A stretch of 64,000 bases of DNA, from the NCBI GenBank assembly GCA_947631395.1, contig CANRLF010000009.1:1-64000 (forward strand). The letters are read 5' to 3'. The number at the start of each line of letters is the position of its first letter. Position 1 is the first letter of the stretch. Shown piece by piece: positions 54,770 through 63,178 of the stretch. Both the position numbers and the translations under genes were made by a program. The notes under the pieces are model-generated. The model was given only the letters and a program-made list of their open reading frames with translations. It had not been told where the DNA came from and did not search any database. This DNA is from an uncultured Oscillospiraceae bacterium (GTDB lineage Bacteria > Bacillota > Clostridia > Oscillospirales > Oscillospiraceae).

Positions 54770-56683
54770 GTGCGGGACATCTGGGACTTTCTTCTTCAGA
54801 CCCTGACTGCCTCCGGGGTGGCACTGCTTCTCATCGCCGTCAAGGTGATGCTCCGGGACAAGCTGTCCCCCCGCTGGCAGTTTGCCTCATGGGGCGTGTT
54901 GGCGTTGGTCCTCCTGATGCCCGCCGGGATAATGGGGCACTATTGCCTTATAAACTGGCCGCTGTGGGTGGAGGCTCTGCGGTCCGCCCTCACCGGAAAA
55001 TTCGGGGCGATGACCCGCGTCTCGGCGCCGATACCTTTGCCGCCCCTCCGGCTCCCCGTCTCTCTGTGGGACTGGCTCTACATCGCCTACCTTGCCGGTG
55101 TGGCGGCGCTGGCGGTGAAGTACATCCTCTCCTACGTGCGTCTTCGTCTGGCCCTTAAAAACGGCCGCCCAGTGACGGGTACGCAAATCGAGGCGGTAGC
55201 GGATAATTACGGCCTTCCGATATGCAAAGCCGTGGAGGTGGAGGGCCTTCAGACGGCCTTCGTCTGCGGTATCCTCCGGCCCGTGCTGGCATTGCCTGCG
55301 GGGAGAAAGACTGACGACAAGGTCATACTCCACGAGCTGTTGCACCTTAAATACCGCGACGCGGCCTGGGGGCTGGCGATAGCGTTTTTCAAGTGCCTGC
55401 ACTGGTGTAACCCCCTTATCCGGCTGTGCGCGAATATGGCGGGCAACGACCTGGAAGCTCTCTGCGACCAGCGGGTCCTGGAACGGCTGGAGGGCGAGGA
55501 GCGGCGGGATTACGGCCGGATACTCTTGGGCATGGCCGACGAAAAATACGCCCGGGTCCCCGGTACCTCCTCCATGGCCAACGGGAGCCGAAACATCCGC
55601 CGACGCATCGAGGCCATAGTCAGATTTAAGCTCTACCCCACCGGAATGAGACTCGTGTCCGTGTGCATACTGCTGGTGCTTGTCTGCCCCATCCTCGCGG
55701 GCTCAAGGGCACGAACCACGGCGGACATCGGAAACGTATATATCGACATGGCCTCCGCCCGCACGACCCGTTGCGTCACCTTCGCCGGGGCCTTTGACAC
55801 CTACGCCAAGGCCGTTATAACAGGCCGTAGCGACTACCGGGCCATGTGCGCGCCCCTTTCCGAGCAGGACGCCCTCGCCGAGAGCTGGTCTGAGGACGGC
55901 AACCGAAGCTGGTTTGACGCCAATTTAAGCTACAAGGACCTCTACGACCGCTCCCTCGGTTACGGGATATACGGCCTTACCGAAAATAACGGCGCCTGGG
56001 AGGGCTTTCTTGTCCTGACCCTCCAAAGTGCCCCGGAGGGCAAGACCTGGAGCGGCAACTCCTCCGAGCGTTGGGTCACGGTCCAGCCCCTCCGGGCCTA
56101 TCGGGAGAGCGGCCGCTGGGTGGTCATGCCTCTTGGCGACGCCAAAACCTGTCAGCGCGACCAGCGGGACGGCGTCGATCTCGGCCTTCCGTATATTGAA
56201 TACCGTGACGAAACGGAGGAGTTTACCGTTCATCTCCTCCGGCAGGTCAGGTCCTACGCGGACAGCCGCACTGAGCCCGACGCCTTCGGCTACTCACAGC
56301 CGGACATGACCCCCGTGCCCGACAGAAAATTCCTCTCAGAGACCCAGGATACCATTTTAGCCGATTACACCGGTCCGGAGGAGAACAGGTCCCTTTACAC
56401 GCGCATTGGCGTGTCCGCGGCGGAGTTTAAGTCCGGGGAGGCGCGACCTGTACTTCGCGCCCCCGGGGCCTGGGAGTCCGGCTACAGCTCCGACGGCCGC
56501 CAGTGGGGCGATGTCTCCCTCCGGGACAATTGGTGGGACGGCCCCATATTTCTGTCAGGAGGAGGGGAATGGGGCGGCGACCCCACGCCGCCGGAGCTCT
56601 ACGCCGCCGATCTCTATCTCAACGGCGAAAAAGCGGTGGAGCTGACGCTCAGGCCGGAGGAGAGAGGGGATACCCATGGATGA
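54770..56683 (+). CDS. BlaR1-type M56 metallopeptidase with unknown sensor
   Basis: Membrane signal transducer of 637 residues that should cleave the BlaI-type repressor. About four membrane helices (12-28, 41-57, 103-122 and about 298-315) surround the zinc protease motif H-E-L-L-H (188-192) with a downstream acidic ligand near 227. The 320-residue extracellular part is not a penicillin-binding domain: no S-x-x-K or K-T-G motif is seen. The signal is therefore unlikely to be a covalently bound beta-lactam. GTG start with GGAGGTG upstream. Confidence 0.88.
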   Translation: MRDIWDFLLQTLTASGVALLLIAVKVMLRDKLSPRWQFASWGVLALVLLMPAGIMGHYCLINWPLWVEALRSALTGKFGAMTRVSAPIPLPPLRLPVSLWDWLYIAYLAGVAALAVKYILSYVRLRLALKNGRPVTGTQIEAVADNYGLPICKAVEVEGLQTAFVCGILRPVLALPAGRKTDDKVILHELLHLKYRDAAWGLAIAFFKCLHWCNPLIRLCANMAGNDLEALCDQRVLERLEGEERRDYGRILLGMADEKYARVPGTSSMANGSRNIRRRIEAIVRFKLYPTGMRLVSVCILLVLVCPILAGSRARTTADIGNVYIDMASARTTRCVTFAGAFDTYAKAVITGRSDYRAMCAPLSEQDALAESWSEDGNRSWFDANLSYKDLYDRSLGYGIYGLTENNGAWEGFLVLTLQSAPEGKTWSGNSSERWVTVQPLRAYRESGRWVVMPLGDAKTCQRDQRDGVDLGLPYIEYRDETEEFTVHLLRQVRSYADSRTEPDAFGYSQPDMTPVPDRKFLSETQDTILADYTGPEENRSLYTRIGVSAAEFKSGEARPVLRAPGAWESGYSSDGRQWGDVSLRDNWWDGPIFLSGGGEWGGDPTPPELYAADLYLNGEKAVELTLRPEERGDTHG

Positions 56684-57257
56684 TAACCTCCGGCGCCTCA
56701 CCTCCGGCGTCTCTCAGGCCGCCTGGGGGTACTTTTTCCTCCACGTTGACTTGAATATCGGCCCCGTGAGTATCCTCCCCGCCTTCGTGGGGTACCTCCT
56801 TATGCTGTCCGCCATCGGCAAGCTCTTAAGGGAGCGCCGGGAGCTGGGGTTACTGCGGCCGCTCTGTATAATACTGGCAATATGGCACGCCGCCGGCTGG
56901 CTCGCGTCATTTGCGGAAATAAACCTTACCGGCCTATTTGCCCCTCTCGATATTCTGATTGCCGTGGCGGAGCTCTATCTCCACTTCCAGTTCCTCACCG
57001 ACATGGCGGCCCTGGCCGGGCGCTATCAGCCACAGGACGCCACACTTGATCGGCGGCTTATCAACTGCCGGACGGTATACGTGACACTCATGGCGTTTTA
57101 TGACATACTTTTTATCCTGCCCTACGGGCCCCAGAACGGCGTCCAGACCGTGATAATCCTGTTTTGCGGCCTCGTCAGCGCCGTCGCCGCCTTCACCGCC
57201 ATGTTCGGCCTGTTCTCCCTCCGAAGGTCGATCGTAGCGGGAAATCCGGAAAGTTGA
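56676..57257 (+). CDS. Hypothetical multi-pass membrane protein
   Basis: 193 residues with about five to six membrane helices and Arg-rich cytosolic loops. No family recognised. It overlaps the M56 gene by 8 bases and is part of the BlaI-controlled unit, so it may be the effector or a sensor helper. Confidence 0.72.
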   Translation: MDDNLRRLTSGVSQAAWGYFFLHVDLNIGPVSILPAFVGYLLMLSAIGKLLRERRELGLLRPLCIILAIWHAAGWLASFAEINLTGLFAPLDILIAVAELYLHFQFLTDMAALAGRYQPQDATLDRRLINCRTVYVTLMAFYDILFILPYGPQNGVQTVIILFCGLVSAVAAFTAMFGLFSLRRSIVAGNPES

Positions 57258-57263
57258 CCCATC

Positions 57264-57295
57264 AAAAAAGACCTCGGGCGCAAACCCGAGGTCTT
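57264..57295. terminator. Bidirectional terminator
   Basis: Stem AAGACCTCGGG/CCCGAGGTCTT with a six-base loop. The minus strand runs into T6 (strong, for degV); the plus strand has ATAATTT. Confidence 0.88.
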
Positions 57296-57310
57296 ATAAT
57301 TTGTAGTGTT

Positions 57311-58183
57311 TTATCTCGCATTTCCAAGGAAGAACAGCGCCAGTGTCCCCGGCCCTGAGTGGGCGCCGATGACCGGGCCGATGGAGTTTATGGTTATCGA
57401 CTTTGGCGAGAGGTTCTCCTGGACGAGGCTTGCCAGGTACTTGGCGTCCTCCGGGCAGTCGCCGTGGGAGATGAACACGTGCTGGCCGGCTATGTCGTCG
57501 CCTGTATCGCGGCCCTTCTCGAATATGGCCTTTATTGCCGCCTTGCGGCCCCGGGCCTTGAACATATTGATGAGGTACCCGTCGTCGTCCACATGTAGGA
57601 CGGGCTTTATGTTGAGGATCGTCCCCACCGCCGCGGTGGCGGCGCTGACTCTGCCCCCGCGCTTGAGAAAGAACAGGTCATCTACGGTGAACCAGTGGGC
57701 GATCCTGGGGGCCGTGGCGGCGGCGTAGTCCCGGAGCTCCTCGATGCTCAGGCCCTCACGTTTTTTGAGGGCCGACAGATAGACCAGAAGGCCCTGGCCC
57801 ATGGATGCGCACTTGGAGTCAAGCACATATATCTTCCTCTCGGGGTACCTCTCCGAAAGCTCCTCCGCGGCGATAGCGCCGTTCTGGCAGGTGCTGGAGA
57901 GGGCCGTGGCGAAGGCTATATAGAGGATGTCCTTCCCCTCCTTCAGGATGGGCTCCATGAACTCCACGAACTCGTTGGGGTTCACAGCCGCGGTGGAGGC
58001 GTTCCCGCCGGACCGCAGGGCCTCATAGAAGGCGTGAGACGGGATCTCCCGCTCATCAAGATAGTTGAGAAATTCCTTTCCGTCCAGGTTGACCCGGAGC
58101 GGAAGTACGCTTATGTCCAGCTCCTCCGCCATCGTCGCGGGCAGATCGCAGGAGGAATCGGTGAGAATTACATATTCGCTCAT
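57311..58183 (-). CDS. DegV-family fatty-acid-binding protein
   Basis: 290 residues, a FakB-type carrier that presents a fatty acid to FakA. N-terminal L-T-D-S-S-C-D-L near 6-13 and the C-terminal G-P-V-I-G-A-H-S-G-P-G-T-L block near 265-277 are conserved lipid-phosphate sites. ATG at 58183 has AGGGAG upstream. FakA is encoded about 3 kb away, supporting the pair. Confidence 0.92.
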   Translation of the reverse strand: MSEYVILTDSSCDLPATMAEELDISVLPLRVNLDGKEFLNYLDEREIPSHAFYEALRSGGNASTAAVNPNEFVEFMEPILKEGKDILYIAFATALSSTCQNGAIAAEELSERYPERKIYVLDSKCASMGQGLLVYLSALKKREGLSIEELRDYAAATAPRIAHWFTVDDLFFLKRGGRVSAATAAVGTILNIKPVLHVDDDGYLINMFKARGRKAAIKAIFEKGRDTGDDIAGQHVFISHGDCPEDAKYLASLVQENLSPKSITINSIGPVIGAHSGPGTLALFFLGNAR

Positions 58184-58226
58184 ATTCTTTCTCCCTTTCG
58201 TTGCTTGTGGATAGTGCACAGTTTTT

Positions 58227-58256
58227 ATTATACCAAATACTCCGGCCGTTTGTCGA
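58227..58256 (-). promoter_or_regulatory. Promoter of the degV gene
   Basis: Minus-strand TCGACA (58251-58256), 18-base spacer, TATAAT (58227-58232). Confidence 0.6.
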
Positions 58257-58288
58257 GTACCAGGACCGACAAACATTCAAAAAAACCG

Positions 58289-58320
58289 CAAAAAATTCCG
58301 GGGCAGAAGCCCCGGAATTT
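58289..58320 (-). terminator. Terminator of rpsB-tsf
   Basis: Minus-strand stem AAATTCCGGGGC/GCCCCGGAATTT, then T6. Confidence 0.93.
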
Positions 58321-58333
58321 ATTTTGGATCTGT

Positions 58334-59248
58334 TTACTTTACAAGCTTGGCGACTTCGGCGGCCAGGTCATCCTGGCGCTTCTCGATGCCCTCGCCCTTC
58401 TCAAAGCGAACGGCGCCGGCAAACTTGATGTTACCGCCCAGAGCCTTTGCGCAGTTGGCAATGTACTTCTCCACGGTCACGGAGTTGTCCTTAACGAACT
58501 CCTGCTGGAGAAGGCAGTTCTCGGCGTAGAACTTGTTGAGCTTGCCCATGACTATCTTCTCACGGACCTGCTCGGGCTTGCTGGCCATGGCCGGGTCGTT
58601 TGCCATCTGGGCCATCATAATCTTCTTCTCCTCATCCAGCACGTCCTGGGTGACCTGGGTCTTATCCCAGAAGCGGGGATTAAGAGCCGCGATCTGCATG
58701 GCGGCGTCCTTACCAACAGCCTCCACCTTCTCAGCGGGCAGGTCGGTGTCAAGGTTAACGATGACGCCGATTTTGCCGCCCATGTGGACGTAGGGGACGG
58801 AAACGCCGGTATCGAACCGAGCGAAGCGGCGGACGTTGATGTTCTCGCCGATCACCAGGACCTTCTCGTTCTGGGCCTCCTTGACGGTGAGGTCGGAGGC
58901 GGGATACTTGCAGGCCATAAGGGCCTCAAGGTCCGCGGGGGCGTCCTTGGCGACGACGGCGGCGATCTGGTGGACATAGTCCACGAACACGTCGTTCTTG
59001 GCCACGAAGTCGGACTCGGCGTTGACCTCAACGCAGACTCCCACTCCGTCAATGACGGTGGCGTAAGCCACGCCCTCGGCGGCGATGCGGCCGGCCTTCT
59101 TCTGGGCGGCGGCAAGGCCCTTCTCACGCAGCCACTCGACTGCCTTGTCTATATCTCCGTCGGTGGCGGCCAGGGCCTTCTTGCAGTCCATCATGCCAAC
59201 GCCGGTCATCTCGCGCAGGTTCTTTACATCAGCGGCGGAAATAGCCAT
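58334..59248 (-). CDS. tsf: Elongation factor Ts
   Basis: Nucleotide-exchange factor for EF-Tu, 304 residues. N-terminal domain holds L-R-E-M-T-G-V-G-M-M-D-C-K-K-A-L near 11-26, the core T-D-F-V-A-like motif is E-S-D-F-V-A-K-N near 77-84. Cotranscribed with rpsB after 18 bases. Codon use is highly biased. Confidence 0.98.
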   Translation of the reverse strand: MAISAADVKNLREMTGVGMMDCKKALAATDGDIDKAVEWLREKGLAAAQKKAGRIAAEGVAYATVIDGVGVCVEVNAESDFVAKNDVFVDYVHQIAAVVAKDAPADLEALMACKYPASDLTVKEAQNEKVLVIGENINVRRFARFDTGVSVPYVHMGGKIGVIVNLDTDLPAEKVEAVGKDAAMQIAALNPRFWDKTQVTQDVLDEEKKIMMAQMANDPAMASKPEQVREKIVMGKLNKFYAENCLLQQEFVKDNSVTVEKYIANCAKALGGNIKFAGAVRFEKGEGIEKRQDDLAAEVAKLVK

Positions 59249-59266
59249 ATCCTTTGTCCTCCTGTA

Positions 59267-60007
59267 TTATTCTTCAGCGGCGGCTTCCTCGGCCTCGGCC
59301 TCTTCCTTGGCCTCGGCGGCGTCCTCGCCCTGGCGGCCCTCCTGGATGGCGTTAGCCATGGTGGCGGCGATAAGGCGAATGGCGCGGATGGCGTCGTCAT
59401 TGCCGGGGATCACATAGTCGACCTCATCGGGGTCGCAGTTGGTGTCCACGATGGCGACGATGGGGATGCCAAGCCTTCTGGCCTCGGCGATGGCGTTGCG
59501 CTCCTTGCGGGGATCAACGATGAAGAGGGCGGAGGGGAGCTTATTCATCTCCTTGACGCCGCCGAGATACTTCTCCAGCTTTGCCATCTCGCCCAAGTGC
59601 TTCATAACCTCTTTCTTGGGGAGCATATCGAAGGTGCCGTCCTCCTGCATCTTCTTAAGCTGCGCCAGACGGTCCACACGGGTGCGCATGGTCTTGAAGT
59701 TGGTGAGCATACCGCCAAGCCATCTGGCGTTCACATAGTACATGCCCACGCGCTCGGCCTCTTCCTTCATGGCGTCCTGGGCCTGCTTCTTGGTGCCCAC
59801 GAAGAGGAGCGTACCACCGTTCTCAGAGAGCTCACGGACGAAGTTATAGGCCTCCTCCAGCTTCTTCACGGTCTTTGCAAGGTCGATGATGTAGATACCG
59901 TTGCGCTCCATGTAGATGTAGGGAGCCATCTTGGGGTTCCAGCGCCTTGTCTGGTGGCCGAAGTGCACACCGGCCTCAAGGAGCTGCTTCATTGATACTA
60001 CTGCCAT
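59267..60007 (-). CDS. rpsB: Ribosomal protein S2
   Basis: 30S protein of 246 residues. [21 protein letters not shown] near 6-26, G-T-K-K-Q-A near 74 and D-T-N-C-D-P near 192 are standard. The Glu/Ala-rich tail (about 228-246) is typical. AAAGGAG precedes the ATG. Confidence 0.98.
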   Translation of the reverse strand: MAVVSMKQLLEAGVHFGHQTRRWNPKMAPYIYMERNGIYIIDLAKTVKKLEEAYNFVRELSENGGTLLFVGTKKQAQDAMKEEAERVGMYYVNARWLGGMLTNFKTMRTRVDRLAQLKKMQEDGTFDMLPKKEVMKHLGEMAKLEKYLGGVKEMNKLPSALFIVDPRKERNAIAEARRLGIPIVAIVDTNCDPDEVDYVIPGNDDAIRAIRLIAATMANAIQEGRQGEDAAEAKEEAEAEEAAAEE

Positions 60008-60120
60008 TTTGTGTTCTCCTTTTTAAATTTAGTTCTTACCTCCACGCGGCGTAAACCGTGCCAACCTTTCGGCACATGACCCGGCAAACCGGCGTGTGCG
60101 TAATACCCCCTTTGGGGGCT
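60008..60120 (-). ncRNA. Structured 5' leader of rpsB, candidate autoregulatory RNA
   Basis: About 110 transcribed bases between the promoter and ATG fold into GC-rich stems: GCCCCC/GGGGGT (60103-60118), GCCGG/CCGG and GTGCCG-AAAG-GTTGGCAC near 60051-60098. Such leaders commonly bind the encoded ribosomal protein. No known family was confirmed by eye. Confidence 0.45.
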
Positions 60121-60125
60121 TTAGC

Positions 60126-60154
60126 ATTATAGCAGAGCTTTTTCACGATTGCAA
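60126..60154 (-). promoter_or_regulatory. Promoter of rpsB-tsf
   Basis: Minus-strand TTGCAA (60149-60154), 17-base spacer, TATAAT (60126-60131). Confidence 0.82.
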
Positions 60155-60193
60155 GGATTATTTTGCCCTTTTTTGAAAAATTTAAGTCGCTCC

Positions 60194-61771
60194 TCAGTCA
60201 AAAAACCGCTCCGGCTTGTCCTTTATCCCCTGCCGGAAGGCCTCAAGCGTCTCCTCCGTCTCGGCTATCCAGTAGGGCCTCGACACAGGCCGGTCCTCCT
60301 TTGTGTCATCGAAATCCGCAAAGTCAAACCAGACGGCGGCCTTGATGTGGTCGTAGGTGCTCATTCCGGCGAACATATCCCGTATCCAGCCGGGCTTGTC
60401 CCCGCCGACGGAGGAGGAGCCAAATTCCGTGACTATCCAGGGGAAATCGTCAAAATACATGCTGTACTCGCCGTTTATGGCCTCGTATATCTCCGCGAAG
60501 CTCCGCCAGGTCTCGCCGAACCTTTCGGCGTAATAGGTGCCGGTGTTGTAGCCCGTGGCGCCGATCATCTGCACGTACTCGTTGCCCGGGAAATAGGCGA
60601 GATATGTGTTCCACTTAGCCGGCGGGAAGTTGCGGTCATTGGGGTTCCATATCCATATAAGATTATCTACCCCCTGTTCAGTGAAGAAATCGTAGATATA
60701 CCGCCACACGGCCACGTATATCTCGGGGTCCGCCAGGTTGACGACGCCTGAGTAGCTACACCAGTCGCTGTTCATCTCGTTATTCAGCCTGAAGAGCACC
60801 GGGTGGCCAAATTCGCGGAGAGCTGTGGCCGTGGCCTCCAGCTCCCGGTCATAGTGGCCCTTCAGCATGTCAAGCATGGCGGAGGACGCGGTGTACAGGT
60901 CCAGGTTGTTTGTAACGGTACACTGGAGCGTAAGCTCCGTGAGCTTCCCCTCTTCGTACCACTTCTCAATCTTCTCTATGGGGACCGTCTCGTTAAGCTG
61001 GAAGTATATCAGCGACATGGCGAATTTGTGGTCGAGCTTTGTCTCTATTTCCTCCATGTCGGCAGTGAATACGCCGTAGTACGGGTCGTCGGCGGAGCAT
61101 AGCTTTTCATAGGCGGCTTTTGTTTCCTCAGACCAGTTGTCCGGCAGGACGGGGGTAAAGTCCGTACTGAGCTTACGGCCGTGGAGGTGCAGGGAGATCC
61201 TCAGGCTGTCAACGAATTTTTCCGCCGCCGCCTGAGCCGTTTCCCCGTTATGGCGGCTATCGTATTTCACCAGTGCCCTTATGAAGTACCTTGTGCCCGT
61301 GCGCACGGTGACGAAGGTATATGTGTCCTCCAGCCCCTCGGGCATACCGTCAAGGCGCAGTGTCACGTGGCGCTTCATGCCGCTGTCGTCCCGGTCAAGG
61401 ACCGTCGCGTCGTTGGCGGCCTGCCAGTCGGGACTGTCAAAAAATCGGTTGAAGTAATAGTCGATGTACCCCTGCACATCCACATAGGGCGAGCTCTCCC
61501 GTGATATACAGACATAGAGATAGTCGTTTTCATATGTCTCGTATATCTCCCCCCGGCTGTCGTCCACCACCATGTCCTCCGGAAGCGTCCCGTGCCAGCC
61601 CAGCACTCTCCAGACGATGCCAAAGGCGTCATACATCACAACATAAGCAAATCCCGCGGCGCAGATCATAAGCGCCAGCAGGATACAAATCACGATGATG
61701 ATTTTCTTCTTTTTCGACATGGGCTTTTTTTCGGGTCTCTGATTTTCCCGCGTTCCATCTGTCTTTTTCAT
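60194..61771 (-). CDS. Membrane-anchored GH26-like glycoside hydrolase
   Basis: 525 residues: cytoplasmic basic N-terminus, one membrane helix (about 24-46), a region of about 150 residues with a stress-protein-like fold (about 65-195), then a TIM-barrel domain (about 210-515). The barrel shows F-R-L-N-N-E-M-N-S-D-W (acid/base Glu332) and W-I-V-T-E-F-G (nucleophile Glu449), the GH26 pattern of beta-mannanases and related enzymes. Canonical GH26 has His before the acid Glu; here Asn occupies it. The substrate and whether it is host or own polysaccharide are unknown. GAGGTG precedes the ATG. Confidence 0.8.
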   Translation of the reverse strand: MKKTDGTRENQRPEKKPMSKKKKIIIVICILLALMICAAGFAYVVMYDAFGIVWRVLGWHGTLPEDMVVDDSRGEIYETYENDYLYVCISRESSPYVDVQGYIDYYFNRFFDSPDWQAANDATVLDRDDSGMKRHVTLRLDGMPEGLEDTYTFVTVRTGTRYFIRALVKYDSRHNGETAQAAAEKFVDSLRISLHLHGRKLSTDFTPVLPDNWSEETKAAYEKLCSADDPYYGVFTADMEEIETKLDHKFAMSLIYFQLNETVPIEKIEKWYEEGKLTELTLQCTVTNNLDLYTASSAMLDMLKGHYDRELEATATALREFGHPVLFRLNNEMNSDWCSYSGVVNLADPEIYVAVWRYIYDFFTEQGVDNLIWIWNPNDRNFPPAKWNTYLAYFPGNEYVQMIGATGYNTGTYYAERFGETWRSFAEIYEAINGEYSMYFDDFPWIVTEFGSSSVGGDKPGWIRDMFAGMSTYDHIKAAVWFDFADFDDTKEDRPVSRPYWIAETEETLEAFRQGIKDKPERFFD

Positions 61772-61784
61772 TTGCGCACCTCGT

Positions 61785-62069
61785 CTATTTTTTTGTGTTT
61801 CCCCCGTGGGGCCGGCGCTCCCTTATCTCCATCCGGTCGTCCTCCACAAGGATAATATCGTCGCCGATCTTCCTTATGGCCCCCCAGGGGATCACGTACT
61901 CATTTGATTTCCCGAACAGTCCCGATATTTTGAACTCCCCGGGCACCACCAGGGCCGACATCTGGCCGGAGCTTATGTCGAACACCGCGTCCGACACGAA
62001 CCCCAGCCGGTAGCCCGTGTTCACGTTTATTACTTCCTTGTATCTCAGATCCCCGATCCTGCAATCCAT
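61785..62069 (-). CDS. YlmC/YmxH-family sporulation protein (PRC barrel)
   Basis: 94-residue PRC-barrel protein of the YlmC/YmxH group found in endospore formers: C-R-I-G-D-L-R-Y-K-E-V-I-N near 3-15, G-Y-R-L-G-F-V-S-D near 20, I-P-W-G-A-I-R-K-I-G-D-D-I-I near 62-75. ATG at 62069 has GGAGGGGAG upstream; the longer frame into the acyltransferase gene is not needed. Role in sporulation is presumed from the family. Confidence 0.88.
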   Translation of the reverse strand: MDCRIGDLRYKEVINVNTGYRLGFVSDAVFDISSGQMSALVVPGEFKISGLFGKSNEYVIPWGAIRKIGDDIILVEDDRMEIRERRPHGGNTKK

Positions 62070-62113
62070 GCGCTCCCCTCCCTTTATTGGAAGATATGCG
62101 CGCTCCATCCGCC

Positions 62114-63172
62114 CTATTCCGGCCTTTTTATCGTGATGAACCGTCGGATAAGGGCCAGCACCTCGGCGCAGATGAGGCTGAGGACCAGCAGCAACGGCAG
62201 GGTGAGCCACGAGATGAGGCGGCTCTCGCCTAAAAGCATGGCCGCGAAGTATCTGGCAGTCACGCCGTAATAGTAGTAGATGAACGAATGGGTCAGGAAT
62301 ATGTCCCCACTGCGGCTACCTATATACCGGCACACGCCGGAAAGGCCCGGGATCATGCTCACCGTGGCCCGCAGGAAGAGTATTATGGCCACGGCGAAAA
62401 TGCCGTCAAAGGGAAGGCCCACTATGGCCCTTATGAGTCCGCAGACCCCCACCCCTCCGACACTGGCGGCTGTGACTGCCCACCGCCCTTTGCCGTTGAG
62501 GAGCCTTGCGAAACGGTCCAGCAGTCCCCTCTGGGCTGTGAATATCCCAAGGGCGAAGGGGAAGAACCAGTATATCTCCCGGCAAGTGTCCCAGACGTTG
62601 TTTCCCAGCGCCCAATATAGCCCCAGGGGCAAAAATGTCACCGGCAACGCCACGGCTGTGAGCCTTTTCACCGCCCGATAAGTAATCGGGAAGGTGATGT
62701 ACAGCACCAGCGCCGCCTCCATGTACCACCAGGTCTGGTTGATGGTGGGCGTACCGAATATGGGCCTCAGGCCAAGAAACTCGATGAGCGCGTACAGCGC
62801 CCCGTGAAGGCCCCTGCCGTAGACCGCCTCCGGCATGTGCTCGGGGTAGGCCAGAAATACGCCGCCCAGAGCGAATATCACATAGGCCAGCCAGTATGGC
62901 CACATAAGCCCCAGAGTGTGGCCCAGAGTGAATTTGACCGGGTCCCGCTCTTCGCGCTTTTTGAAGCTTACGGAAAGGCCATAGCCTGAGAGGAATACGA
63001 ACATCGCCACGCAGACCTTGGCCAGGGTCGCCGCCACCCTCCTCGGATCGCTCCCCGCCGGTATGGGCGCCGGCAATGACCCGGCGAAGAGGTGGTGGGT
63101 CAGGAGGAGCACCACCGCCACGCACTTGGCGATGTTCGTGTCCCCGATCGAATATGTGTCACGGTTTTTCAT
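62114..63172 (-). CDS. Acyltransferase-3 family membrane protein
   Basis: 352 residues with about ten membrane helices. Early family pattern: [11 protein letters not shown] near 18-28 with a His in helix 1, and [10 protein letters not shown] near 58-67. Such proteins O-acylate sugars or surface polymers. It begins six bases after the sigma factor stop and is probably cotranscribed with it. Substrate unknown. Confidence 0.85.
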   Translation of the reverse strand: MKNRDTYSIGDTNIAKCVAVVLLLTHHLFAGSLPAPIPAGSDPRRVAATLAKVCVAMFVFLSGYGLSVSFKKREERDPVKFTLGHTLGLMWPYWLAYVIFALGGVFLAYPEHMPEAVYGRGLHGALYALIEFLGLRPIFGTPTINQTWWYMEAALVLYITFPITYRAVKRLTAVALPVTFLPLGLYWALGNNVWDTCREIYWFFPFALGIFTAQRGLLDRFARLLNGKGRWAVTAASVGGVGVCGLIRAIVGLPFDGIFAVAIILFLRATVSMIPGLSGVCRYIGSRSGDIFLTHSFIYYYYGVTARYFAAMLLGESRLISWLTLPLLLVLSLICAEVLALIRRFITIKRPE

Positions 63173-63178
63173 ATATCC

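Noticed and set aside
57695..59995. A 766-codon open frame on the plus strand opposite degV, tsf and rpsB
   Set aside because: It runs antisense to three conserved genes and across their intergenic terminator and promoters; its Gly/Leu/Val/His-rich translation is the usual shadow of C-biased codons in GC-rich DNA.
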